Shown: one piece after another, positions 17,014-23,467 of the stretch
Numbering within the stretch: the first letter of the stretch is position 1
Layout of the letters: each line of letters starts with the position of its first letter
Assembly (NCBI RefSeq): GCF_934371575.1
Contig: NZ_CAKRNY010000013.1
Coordinates: 16,765 to 80,764, forward strand
Length of the DNA stretch: 64,000 nt
From: an uncultured Blautia sp.
Lineage (GTDB): Bacteria; Bacillota; Clostridia; Lachnospirales; Lachnospiraceae
Direction of reading: 5' to 3'
Made by a program: the position numbers and the translations under genes
The notes under the pieces: model-generated
What the model saw: only the letters and a program-made list of their open reading frames with translations
Database searches by the model: none
What the model was told of the DNA's origin: nothing

Positions 17014-18225
17014 ATGACAAAAACACAGGATTTAGGAATATCTCAATTACCAAACGGAAACTGGTGCTATCGTTTCACAAAAACAGTAGATGGGAAAAGA
17101 GTAAACCGCAAAGGCTCAAAAGATGAAGCGGGAACCCCTTTGAAAACAAAGCGGGCAGCAGCACAGGCAAAAGCGATTGCAGAAATGCGTTTTGAAGCAA
17201 GTCTGAACCAGAAGCCAGAACACCGCATGACTTTTGGAGAGGTTTACATGGAATATTGCGAACAGGGGCGCAGCGGAAAAGCATATTCCACGATAAAGAA
17301 ACAAAACAGCTTATGGAAAAATCATCTTGAAGAAAAATTTGGTTCGCGCTATGTTGACAGCATTTCTGTTGCGGAAGTAAATGACTATCTTTCTTTTCTG
17401 TATTACAACGAGGGACGCGCTTATAAGTATGTAGAGGGTTTTTTGAAAATGTTCTATCTGATATTCGGACAGGCGTATTCTCGCAATTATTTAGATGTAG
17501 ATGTATATAACAAATTATGCGTAAACAAAGATGTTCGGATTCGTATGCCGAAAATGAAGATTGATGAAGATACCGAAATTGTAGCATTCAGCAAAGAAGA
17601 AACAGAACGCCTTGACACTTATTTTCAAGGCACAAATGCAGAAACCGCTTATCTGTTGGGAAAGTGCTGCGGCTTGCGTATCAATGAGTGTTACGGCTTA
17701 AAATGGGAAAATGTTGATATTGAGAACGGCAGAATAACTATAGACCGACAAATGCAGTATCAAGATGGCTTGATTAAACTTGTACCGCTGAAAACGCGCA
17801 ACGCGCGGCGTGTAATCTATATGAGCCAGAAGCTAAAAGACTATTTTGTAAGACTTGCGGCAGAAACAAAAGCGCATGAGGTTGATTTAAAGGCGCAGCG
17901 GGCGCAAAATTGCACTTATATTTATGATGTTGACGGTAACAAAATTTCATCTTTAGAATTAGTAAACAGTTTATCGAACGGAAAAATACAGACTGTAAAT
18001 TCTATGAAATATCACAGCCGAACAATCAAAACAGCATTAAAAATAGACTTTAAATATCACTATCTGCGCCATACATACGGCACGCGGCTTGCAGAGTTAA
18101 ATACACCTACACACATTCTTTGTAATCAGATGGGACACGCAAGCGGAAAAGTCACAGAGCGTTATTATCTTGCAGTTTCAAAGTCTGGAATTGATATTCT
18201 TGTAAGAAATTTAAACGCTATATAA
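17014..18225 (+). CDS. tyrosine recombinase / integrase
   Basis: 403 residues. An N-terminal arm-binding-like region (about 5-60) and a SAM-like core-binding domain (about 70-170) precede the catalytic domain. Catalytic residues are visible: Arg in GLRINECYG, the HYLRHTYG box giving His and Arg, the GHAS box and the nucleophile Tyr in TERYY. The frame can begin at a GTG at 17005, but that codon directly abuts the AGGAAAGG site. The ATG at 17014 has proper spacing and is preferred. Its position beside attL and the rubrerythrin target site make it the enzyme responsible for integration. Confidence 0.9.
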   Translation: MTKTQDLGISQLPNGNWCYRFTKTVDGKRVNRKGSKDEAGTPLKTKRAAAQAKAIAEMRFEASLNQKPEHRMTFGEVYMEYCEQGRSGKAYSTIKKQNSLWKNHLEEKFGSRYVDSISVAEVNDYLSFLYYNEGRAYKYVEGFLKMFYLIFGQAYSRNYLDVDVYNKLCVNKDVRIRMPKMKIDEDTEIVAFSKEETERLDTYFQGTNAETAYLLGKCCGLRINECYGLKWENVDIENGRITIDRQMQYQDGLIKLVPLKTRNARRVIYMSQKLKDYFVRLAAETKAHEVDLKAQRAQNCTYIYDVDGNKISSLELVNSLSNGKIQTVNSMKYHSRTIKTALKIDFKYHYLRHTYGTRLAELNTPTHILCNQMGHASGKVTERYYLAVSKSGIDILVRNLNAI

Positions 18226-18300
18226 AATAAGCGTGTGACGCATGAAACGGCTATTTACGGCACGCGGCAGCAGCAGACGGATATTTTATCTATACAAAAG

Positions 18301-18334
18301 AAAAGCGGGACGCGCAAGGCTTCCCGCTTATTTT
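18301..18334. terminator. hairpin between convergent element genes
   Basis: AAGCGGGA (18303-18310) and TCCCGCTT (18322-18329) form a stem with A- and T-rich flanks. It lies between the integrase and the leftward small genes. Confidence 0.6.
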
Positions 18335-18341
18335 AAAGCTA

Positions 18342-18536
18342 TTAGAAATCAAATACTCCACCCTCATTTATCTCATATTTACGCACAGGATAAGGACACT
18401 GTAAATCGTCATGCAAAAGATGATACATATTATCCAGAAGTACAAGCATTTCCCCGCATACTTCTCTATCTTGCATTTGTAAGCCCATATTATCCCAAAC
18501 AAGTTGTAAAGTTCCTAACATTTCTTTTTCTGTCAT
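18342..18536 (-). CDS. small hypothetical element protein
   Basis: 64 residues, acidic, predicted helical (MTEKEMLGTLQLVWDN and on), without a recognised motif. A GGGGAG site lies upstream of the ATG. It begins 15 bases after the end of the winged-helix gene, so it is probably in the same leftward transcript. The overlapping rightward frame at 18242-18538 lacks a good start and is treated as a shadow. Confidence 0.55.
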   Translation of the reverse strand: MTEKEMLGTLQLVWDNMGLQMQDREVCGEMLVLLDNMYHLLHDDLQCPYPVRKYEINEGGVFDF

Positions 18537-18551
18537 AGTGAGTTCTCCCCT

Positions 18552-19055
18552 TTAAAAATTGAATTGCATCGGCGTAGGAGAAACTTGTTTCTCCACGCCG
18601 CTAATATTTATAGTATCTGTTTTATTTATATTTATTTCTATATCCTTTCCCGCTTCGTTATTTACGGTTTGCGGCGTTCCATAAGCGTCAGCCGTAAAGT
18701 CTAAGCCGTCAATCGTTTCTATTGGCTCTGTATGCGTGACGCGTTGTGGTGTTTCGTAGAAATCATAAATATTACTTTCCTTGCGCCGCACAAGATACCC
18801 TTTATCTACCAGTTTTACAAATTGGTCGCGATAAGTAGACGCAGGCATTCCTATTGCCTGCCTTATGGCAGCAGGTGAGAGCGCAAACTCATAATTATTA
18901 GCATTAGACGCAAGATATAAATAAAGCATGAGCGCGTGTGCGCCTAAGTCGCGCGCCGCAGCTTGCCAGTTTGCGTTTTGTATTCCTAAGAAATCATTTA
19001 AAAGCATGTTTCTATGAATGAATACGGTACGCTGATTAGGTACTGTATAAGGCAT
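18552..19055 (-). CDS. winged-helix DNA-binding protein, possible replication initiator
   Basis: 167 residues. Residues about 25-95 form a helix-turn-helix/winged-helix unit (AHALMLYLYLASNAN, then SPAAIRQAIGMPASTYRDQF and LVDKGYLVRR). This resembles the N-terminal DNA-binding part of plasmid Rep and phage replication-organiser proteins. The tail is low in hydrophobics and rich in Asn, Thr and Ile. In this element it could bind the repeat region at 19614-19734. It is short for a full initiator, so a transcriptional or copy-control role is also possible. Confidence 0.6.
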   Translation of the reverse strand: MPYTVPNQRTVFIHRNMLLNDFLGIQNANWQAAARDLGAHALMLYLYLASNANNYEFALSPAAIRQAIGMPASTYRDQFVKLVDKGYLVRRKESNIYDFYETPQRVTHTEPIETIDGLDFTADAYGTPQTVNNEAGKDIEININKTDTINISGVEKQVSPTPMQFNF

Positions 19056-19113
19056 ATATAAACCTCTTCTCTATTGGAATGGCAGGGCGGTAGAACCGCC
19101 CGCCAGTGTATTC

Positions 19114-19365
19114 TTATTTACGTTCTAAACTGTCTATTTTGTCGTTTAGTCCATCTATTTTGTTAAATATCTCTTGCACGTCAACCGCTGTATTTAAACG
19201 TGATAAAACTTCTTCGGTTACTTCATGGACAATTTGTTCATGTTCCATTTGCTTATAAAGCTGTTGATTCATCATTTCCTTTTGGAATGTATATGATAAA
19301 TTTACATCTCCTGCTTTTCTCAGAAATTCAGCAAATTGATAAGTAAATCCGTTGTCACCAAACAT
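19114..19365 (-). CDS. small hypothetical protein with C-terminal coiled coil
   Basis: 83 residues. The C-terminal third (EIFNKIDGLNDKIDSLERK) has a heptad pattern typical of a short coiled coil, so it probably oligomerises. GGGGGAT precedes the ATG at a proper distance. It is the first gene of the leftward set of three. A TATAAT-like -10 on the minus strand at 19418-19423 could drive it. Function unknown. Confidence 0.6.
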   Translation of the reverse strand: MFGDNGFTYQFAEFLRKAGDVNLSYTFQKEMMNQQLYKQMEHEQIVHEVTEEVLSRLNTAVDVQEIFNKIDGLNDKIDSLERK

Positions 19366-19760
19366 ACGGTATCCCCCTTTCTTTTAGATTTAAGAAATTT
19401 CTTTTTCTTATGAATATATTATAACAAAATTTTTTATGTGAATAAAATAAAGGGCGTTTTAACTTGACAGGAGAATATAATAAACCTGCTGCCACCCCCG
19501 TCCCTATTTCGGGAAAAATATTATTTTTACGCGTAGCGCGGCTTATGCGTGAGCAATTTCGACACGAAATCACTTTTTTATTTACCGTTATCGTTAAAAA
19601 CTGTATATTAAATCTTATTTTAACGAAATAAGCACTAATATATAAAAATAAGAACTATTTCATTGAAATAAGCATTATTTTAATAAAATAACATAAATTA
19701 AAGTATATTAGATGAAAATGTGATATTTTCACATAAAAGCAAATAACGACAACATAAACT
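19366..19760. other. AT-rich intergenic region with iteron-like repeats
   Basis: No gene is visible. It holds three imperfect copies of a motif with an ATTTTAA-type centre and AAATAAGCA ends (19614-19640, 19655-19680, 19674-19700). Copy 1 is itself a dyad (CTTATTTT/GAAATAAG). A perfect hexamer dyad ATGTGA/TCACAT lies at 19718-19734. It may be an origin, a transfer site or the operator region between the divergent gene sets. Confidence 0.5.
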
Positions 19761-19761
19761 A

Positions 19762-19790
19762 TTGACATAATATACATGTATCTATATAAT
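19762..19790 (+). promoter_or_regulatory. consensus sigma-A promoter
   Basis: TTGACA (19762-19767), 17-bp spacer, TATAAT (19785-19790). It drives the rightward small genes from 19857. The start point near 19797 rules out the upstream in-frame ATG at 19776. Confidence 0.8.
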
Positions 19791-19856
19791 CAGATATATA
19801 AATTTATGAAAAATACACAAGAAATTACATTTTTCAATTCTGAGGAGGAAACCAAA

Positions 19857-20186
19857 ATGCGTGTGACTATTGACCTTGACAGAGACATTATCATCATTCC
19901 AGACAATTTTTTCAAAAAAATTGGAGAAGAAAATGAAAAACTTGAAAAATATGGTGCAACCGCAGTAGACCCACTTGTCCGTATCTGGCATTCTTTTTTA
20001 ACGGCTATGGATGATACAAACAATCGTCTTTTAACACAGACCAATGCAAAGACTTCTACTCGTAAAAAGAAAACGGTTAATGTTAAAGAAACTGAAAAAA
20101 GAATAGAGGAAAAGAAGAAAAATTTTGAAAAGGAATCCGCGGAAAAGAAAGTGAAAGCAGAAAAAGCTGCTGCCGATGAGGAATAA
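19857..20186 (+). CDS. small lysine-rich element protein
   Basis: 109 residues from the ATG at 19857, which has GAGGAGG 7 bases upstream. The N-terminal half is a compact mixed region (MRVTIDLDRDIIIIPDNFF). The C-terminal half is a long Lys/Glu-rich helix, KKKNFEKESAEKKVKAEKAA and similar, likely a coiled coil or nucleic-acid-binding tail. Its stop overlaps the next start by one base. No family recognised. Confidence 0.65.
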   Translation: MRVTIDLDRDIIIIPDNFFKKIGEENEKLEKYGATAVDPLVRIWHSFLTAMDDTNNRLLTQTNAKTSTRKKKTVNVKETEKRIEEKKKNFEKESAEKKVKAEKAAADEE

Positions 20187-20374
20187 TGGGCGCGCCGCGT
20201 GTAACGCCGCAGGAAATCGTTCAAATGTATCAGTTATATGCACAGCTTGGTAATTATGCCGCCGTAGGGCGCGCTATGGGGCGTAGTGCAAGTACAGTAT
20301 CAAAGTACATACAAATGAAAGGCGTGCCGCTGAATGTAAGACTTGCGGTCAATAATTTAATGCAAAATGTATAA
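20186..20374 (+). CDS. small helix-turn-helix protein
   Basis: 62 residues that are essentially one helix-turn-helix like the C-terminal domain of resolvases and transposases (TPQEIVQMYQLYAQLGNYAA, then GRSASTVSKYIQ). It begins on the last base of the previous stop codon (TAATG), so translation is coupled. It may regulate element genes or assist the resolvase. No catalytic residues. Confidence 0.65.
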   Translation: MGAPRVTPQEIVQMYQLYAQLGNYAAVGRAMGRSASTVSKYIQMKGVPLNVRLAVNNLMQNV

Positions 20375-20417
20375 AGATAGGGGTGGGAAATTATTCCTCC
20401 CTTTGTAGGAGGTACAT

Positions 20418-20660
20418 ATGGTAACAGGAATTTTATTGATTATGTTAGTTGTTTACCTTGGTTTAGTAATTATAAAATATAAGAAAATGAGTAATCCTAA
20501 AATAGAGGGTACAATGCAACTTATACAAGGAATACTATGGCTTTTTATTCTTGCTGGTAATTGGACAAATAGTTCTATTATATTGAAAGTTGCTTATATT
20601 ATAATAGCTGTTCTGTCAGTTATAGCTGGAATTAAAGAATTTAGTAAATGCAAACAATGA
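20418..20660 (+). CDS. small membrane protein
   Basis: 80 residues with about three hydrophobic helices (residues 3-22, 32-48, 53-72) and a short charged loop. A strong AGGAGG lies upstream of the ATG, and a terminator lies 22 bases after the stop. Function unknown. Small membrane proteins on elements sometimes act in exclusion or as toxins, but nothing here decides that. Confidence 0.6.
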   Translation: MVTGILLIMLVVYLGLVIIKYKKMSNPKIEGTMQLIQGILWLFILAGNWTNSSIILKVAYIIIAVLSVIAGIKEFSKCKQ

Positions 20661-20681
20661 TATCTTGTTTGTTAAATGTAA

Positions 20682-20718
20682 AAATAGCGTGGGGCGCGTA
20701 CTCCACGCTATTTTTTTG
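20682..20718 (+). terminator. rho-independent terminator
   Basis: AAATAGCGTGG (20683-20693) pairs with CCACGCTATTT (20703-20713), followed by a T-run. It ends the rightward small-gene transcript. Confidence 0.85.
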
Positions 20719-20729
20719 TGTCTCTTGGT

Positions 20730-20862
20730 GTTCGTAAGAGTACACCTTTACAAACACGCAAAATAGCGTGTATTTTTATGTTCGAGAAAGTTGTTTTTAT
20801 ATTTACAAACATATTCACAAAATATATTGACATTTACGAACACTTTTGATATAATACGAACA
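20730..20862. promoter_or_regulatory. res-like recombination region and resolvase promoter
   Basis: A 28-bp dyad with ends TGTTCGTAA/TTTACAAACA (20730-20757) has the length of a resolvase crossover site I. A 33-bp dyad with ends TGTTCG/TTTACAAACA (20780-20812) has the length of a site II. Further half-sites TTTACGAACA (20833-20842) and ACGAACA (20856-20862) flank a TTGACA-N17-TATAAT promoter (20827-20855). This layout fits Tn3-type res sites that also repress the resolvase gene. Confidence 0.65.
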
Positions 20863-20885
20863 TAAGGAAATGGGAGGGCGCAAAC

Positions 20886-21494
20886 ATGAACAGCCGCACA
20901 TACTATTATGCAAGAGTATCAAGTAAAGAACAGAACCTTGACCGTCAGATAGCAGCTTTTAAGGCTCTTGGAGCAGATGAAAGAGATATTATCACAGATA
21001 AGGAAAGCGGAAAAGATTTAGACAGAAAAGGTTATCAAGCATTAAAAAATGCTATGTTGCGCCGCGGCGATACACTTGTTGTAAAATCCCTTGACAGATT
21101 GAGCAGAAACAAAAGCGATATTCACAACGAATTGCAGTATTTCAAAGACAACGGCATTCGTTTGAAAGTGATTGACTTGCCAACTACTATGATGGACTTA
21201 CCAGAGGGGCAAGAGTGGGTTTTTGAGATGGTGAACAACATTCTGATTGAAGTATTAGGAACAATCGCAGAACAAGAACGCACAACAATCAAACAGCGTC
21301 AAGCAGAGGGGATTGCAGCAGCCAAACAGAACGGAAAACGTCTTGGACGTCCCGCACTCACATTTCCCGAAAACTGGAATGAAGTCTATTCCTCTTGGAA
21401 AGCGGGAGAGATTACTGCAAAGACCGCAATGGAACAGACAAATACCAAAAGAACAAGCTTTTATAAGCTTGTAAACATGACTGAAAACAATTAA
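20886..21494 (+). CDS. serine recombinase (resolvase/invertase type)
   Basis: 202 residues. The catalytic domain (1-135) shows the nucleophile Ser in YARVSSKEQN, the arginines of KSLDRLSRN, and the helix-E start with TIAEQERTTIKQRQAEGI. A short helix-turn-helix (about 155-195) follows. The size is typical of small Tn3-family resolvases. GGGAGG precedes the ATG. The gene lies behind dyads that look like its own res sites, so it probably resolves multimers or cointegrates of the circular form, or inverts a segment. The 3' end is part of a 113-bp duplication. Confidence 0.9.
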   Translation: MNSRTYYYARVSSKEQNLDRQIAAFKALGADERDIITDKESGKDLDRKGYQALKNAMLRRGDTLVVKSLDRLSRNKSDIHNELQYFKDNGIRLKVIDLPTTMMDLPEGQEWVFEMVNNILIEVLGTIAEQERTTIKQRQAEGIAAAKQNGKRLGRPALTFPENWNEVYSSWKAGEITAKTAMEQTNTKRTSFYKLVNMTENN

Positions 21495-21691
21495 ATTTCG
21501 GGACACATTTTTCAAGGACACATTTTCTTACTTTTGGACTTTTCAAAAGGCAGTGGGACACGCAAGGGACACTTTTACAGCCTGTAAATATGACAGAGAA
21601 TAACTAAAATGCGGGACACATTTTTAAAAGACACATTTTCTTGCTTTTAGGATTTTCAAAAAGGCAGCAGGACACGCAAAGGACACAGGAA
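21466..21691. repeat. 113-bp imperfect tandem duplication with GGACAC motifs
   Basis: Two copies (21466-21578 and 21579-21691) share about four-fifths of their bases. The first includes the last codons of the resolvase. Each holds several GGGACACATTTT-type words. The same motif appears inverted at the left end, 16960-16988. These look like integrase arm-binding sites at both element ends. Confidence 0.6.
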
Positions 21692-21714
21692 ATATAAAAA
21701 ATCAGCAGAAGCAG

Positions 21715-21749
21715 CAAAAAAGAGAGAACAGATTTCTCTATTCTCTCTT
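21715..21749 (-). terminator. element-supplied terminator for rubrerythrin
   Basis: AGAGAGAA (21721-21728) and TTCTCTCT (21741-21748) form a stem followed, on the minus strand, by a T-run (complement of the A-run at 21715-21720). It replaces the original terminator displaced by integration. Confidence 0.7.
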
Positions 21750-21780
21750 ACAAAAATCCTTATTTTATGCGGCTTGTAGA

Positions 21781-22323
21781 TTAGCCGAAATATCTCTTAA
21801 GCAGACCAGCGAATGCTTTTCCGTGTCTAGCTTCGTCTCTTGCCATCTCATGAACTGTGTCATGGATTGCATCAAGGTTAGCTGCTTTAGCACGTTTCGC
21901 AAGGTCAGTCTTACCAGCTGTAGCGCCGTTCTCAGCTGCTACACGCATCTCAAGGTTCTTCTTGGTGCTGTCTGTAACAACTTCACCTAATAACTCAGCA
22001 AATTTAGCTGCGTGCTCTGCTTCTTCATAAGCAGCTTTCTCATAATACATACCAACTTCCGGATATCCTTCTCTGTGAGCAACACGTGCCATAGCAAGAT
22101 ACATACCAACCTCAGAGCACTCGCCCTCGAAGTTTGCTCTTAAATCAGCAAGGATGTCTTCGCTGACACCTTTAGCAACGCCTACAACATGCTCAGCTGC
22201 CCATGCCATTTCATCATCCTGTTTCGTAAATTTCTCAGCCGGAGCCTTGCAGATTGGACATACTTCCGGAGCTGTGTCACCTTCATGAACATAACCACAT
22301 ACACTACATACCCATTTAGCCAT
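21781..22323 (-). CDS. reverse rubrerythrin (N-terminal rubredoxin)
   Basis: 180 residues. An N-terminal rubredoxin-like iron site (CSVCGY and CPIC, residues 6-24) is followed by a ferritin-like diiron domain with the expected E and ExxH motifs ([36 protein letters not shown]). The rubredoxin-first order defines 'reverse' rubrerythrins. These reduce hydrogen peroxide, and also oxygen in clostridia, with electrons from NADH-linked partners, protecting anaerobes in the cytoplasm. A consensus promoter and a 13-bp dyad shared with perR lie upstream. The last few codons derive from an integrated element but still encode the native protein end. Confidence 0.92.
   Translation of the reverse strand: MAKWVCSVCGYVHEGDTAPEVCPICKAPAEKFTKQDDEMAWAAEHVVGVAKGVSEDILADLRANFEGECSEVGMYLAMARVAHREGYPEVGMYYEKAAYEEAEHAAKFAELLGEVVTDSTKKNLEMRVAAENGATAGKTDLAKRAKAANLDAIHDTVHEMARDEARHGKAFAGLLKRYFG
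21791..21837. repeat. attR core (47-bp direct repeat)
   Basis: Identical to 16811-16857. It lies within the rubrerythrin coding sequence. The last codons and stop (21781-21790) are supplied by the element side. Confidence 0.8.
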
Positions 22324-22373
22324 AATTAATATCTCCTTTTCTTATATGAAATTTTATTTAGTTTTTTAATAAT

Positions 22374-22420
22374 AGTAATCATTACTGTTTTATAGTAACA
22401 TATCATTTCTTGCTTGTCAA
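22374..22420 (-). promoter_or_regulatory. rubrerythrin promoter with PerR-type operator
   Basis: On the minus strand: TTGACA (22415-22420), 17-bp spacer, TACTAT (22392-22397), then the perfect dyad AGTAATCATTACT (22374-22386) just downstream of the -10. The same arrangement precedes perR. Repression relieved by peroxide is the likely mode. Confidence 0.75.
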
Positions 22421-22460
22421 GAGTTATTGAAACTTTTTTCAAACAGGCTCTAATGTCCGT

Positions 22461-22859
22461 TTAGTGAGATTCTTCTTTTAGACAGTCATTGCAGATTCCG
22501 AAAAATCGTGCTTTATAATCAGAAATCTGTCCATCCTTGAAATCGGCGGCAATACTCTCCAGGCTCTTGTCAATATGTTCGCTGAACACATCCATCACTT
22601 TGCCGCAGCGGGTGCACATAAAGTGGCAGTGAGGAGCCGTACGGGCATCAAAACGATCTGCCCCGCCAAAGCTGGAAAGCTTCTGTATTTCACCCAGATC
22701 AGCGAGAAGAGAGAGATTTCGGTATACAGTTCCAAGGCTGATGTTTGGATAAATCTGCTTCATATTCTCATAAACAAAATCAGCGGTGGGATGGTCGGTT
22801 CTGCCGGTAAGAAATTCCTTAATAGATTCTCTCTGGCGACTGTATTTCAATGTGGCCAT
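22461..22859 (-). CDS. perR: Fur-family peroxide regulator (PerR-like)
   Basis: 132 residues. The N-terminal winged helix contains HPTADFVYENMKQIYPNISL followed by GTVYRNL. The C-terminal metal domain contains PHCHFMCTRCGKV and the ending GICNDC, giving the two CxxC pairs of the structural zinc site. The start is the ATG at 22859 behind AAGGAGG, not the longer frame. It likely represses itself and rubrerythrin through the shared AGTAA-N3-TTACT dyad. Distinguishing PerR from Fur or Zur is based on the rubrerythrin neighbour and operator sharing. Confidence 0.85.
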   Translation of the reverse strand: MATLKYSRQRESIKEFLTGRTDHPTADFVYENMKQIYPNISLGTVYRNLSLLADLGEIQKLSSFGGADRFDARTAPHCHFMCTRCGKVMDVFSEHIDKSLESIAADFKDGQISDYKARFFGICNDCLKEESH

Positions 22860-22884
22860 CGGTTTCCTCCTTTCTCTCAATAAT

Positions 22885-22932
22885 AGTAATTGTTACTGAT
22901 ACTAATATAAACGATAAATCGCAATTTGTCAA
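22885..22932 (-). promoter_or_regulatory. perR promoter with matching operator
   Basis: On the minus strand: TTGACA (22927-22932), 17-bp spacer, TATATT (22904-22909), then AGTAA-N3-TTACT (22885-22897). Spacing and dyad position match those upstream of rubrerythrin. Confidence 0.75.
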
Positions 22933-22966
22933 TAGTATTATTAACTAATATATCAAAAAATATAAA

Positions 22967-22995
22967 TTGAAATGGGTTTACAAAACCTGTAAAAT
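22967..22995 (+). promoter_or_regulatory. metG leader promoter
   Basis: TTGAAA (22967-22972), 17-bp spacer, TAAAAT (22990-22995). It would start the long T-box leader near 23002. Confidence 0.55.
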
Positions 22996-23001
22996 ATGAT
23001 A

Positions 23002-23440
23002 CGCTTTTACCTATGAAACACGAGGTTTTCAGTCCTCGTTATAGTTCAAACCCTTAGAAAAAGAGAGTATATTTGTGTACCGCATTACAGAGAATCCCCC
23101 CGGGAAGACAGAGCGTGTCAGAGCGGATCTGCGCACTGCAGCAAGGTTTTCCACAGGCTGAGAGGGGTGTGCATGGAACAGATGGAAGATGGCTTTGGAG
23201 GGGCACAGTCGAAGGATATTGCCGGGAGTGCTGCGAACAGTGATCGGTAATGGATGTAGGCTGCGACAGGACCGCCTGTTATAGCGGAAGGGTATGGAAG
23301 TACCCGGTAAGGTTCCCGAAGATAAAGTTCCCTGATAATTTGGAAGAATATTATCTGTACCGTGAGGAGGGAATAAATAGAAGTGGTAACACGGGAATAA
23401 CTCGTCTTCTCAGAACAGAAATTTGAGAGGGCGTTTTTTT
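23002..23440 (+). ncRNA. T-box riboswitch leader of metG
   Basis: The conserved T-box is at about 23380-23395 (AGTGGTAACACGGG), followed by an intrinsic terminator (stem CTCGTCTTCTCA / TTGAGAGGGCG, then a run of seven T, 23401-23440). Upstream, the leader has features of stem I (ACAGAGA near 23085, GCTGAGAGG near 23157) and many further hairpins. T-boxes sense uncharged tRNA, here presumably tRNA-Met, and switch to antitermination. I could not fix the specifier codon with confidence. The leader is longer than usual (about 440 nt). Confidence 0.8.
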
Positions 23441-23467
23441 GTGTAAATAGAAGGAGGAAATACAATA

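Larger units (their letters stand above)
16811..21837. mobile_element. 4.98-kb integrated element in the 3' end of the rubrerythrin gene
   Basis: The element is bounded by 47-bp perfect direct repeats (16811-16857 and 21791-21837), spaced exactly 4980 bp. The repeats lie inside the last codons of rubrerythrin. It carries a tyrosine integrase next to the left junction and a serine resolvase near the right. Between them are three leftward small genes, three rightward small genes, an AT-rich repeat region and GC-rich ('gcgc') codon usage unlike the flanks. No relaxase, type IV secretion or phage structural gene is present. It is thus a small integrative, possibly mobilisable or plasmid-like, element. 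The gene is restored at the right junction. Confidence 0.85.

Noticed and set aside
18242..18538. 98-residue plus-strand frame after the integrase
   Set aside because: No ribosome site, contains the terminator hairpin, and overlaps the better supported leftward gene at 18342-18536.
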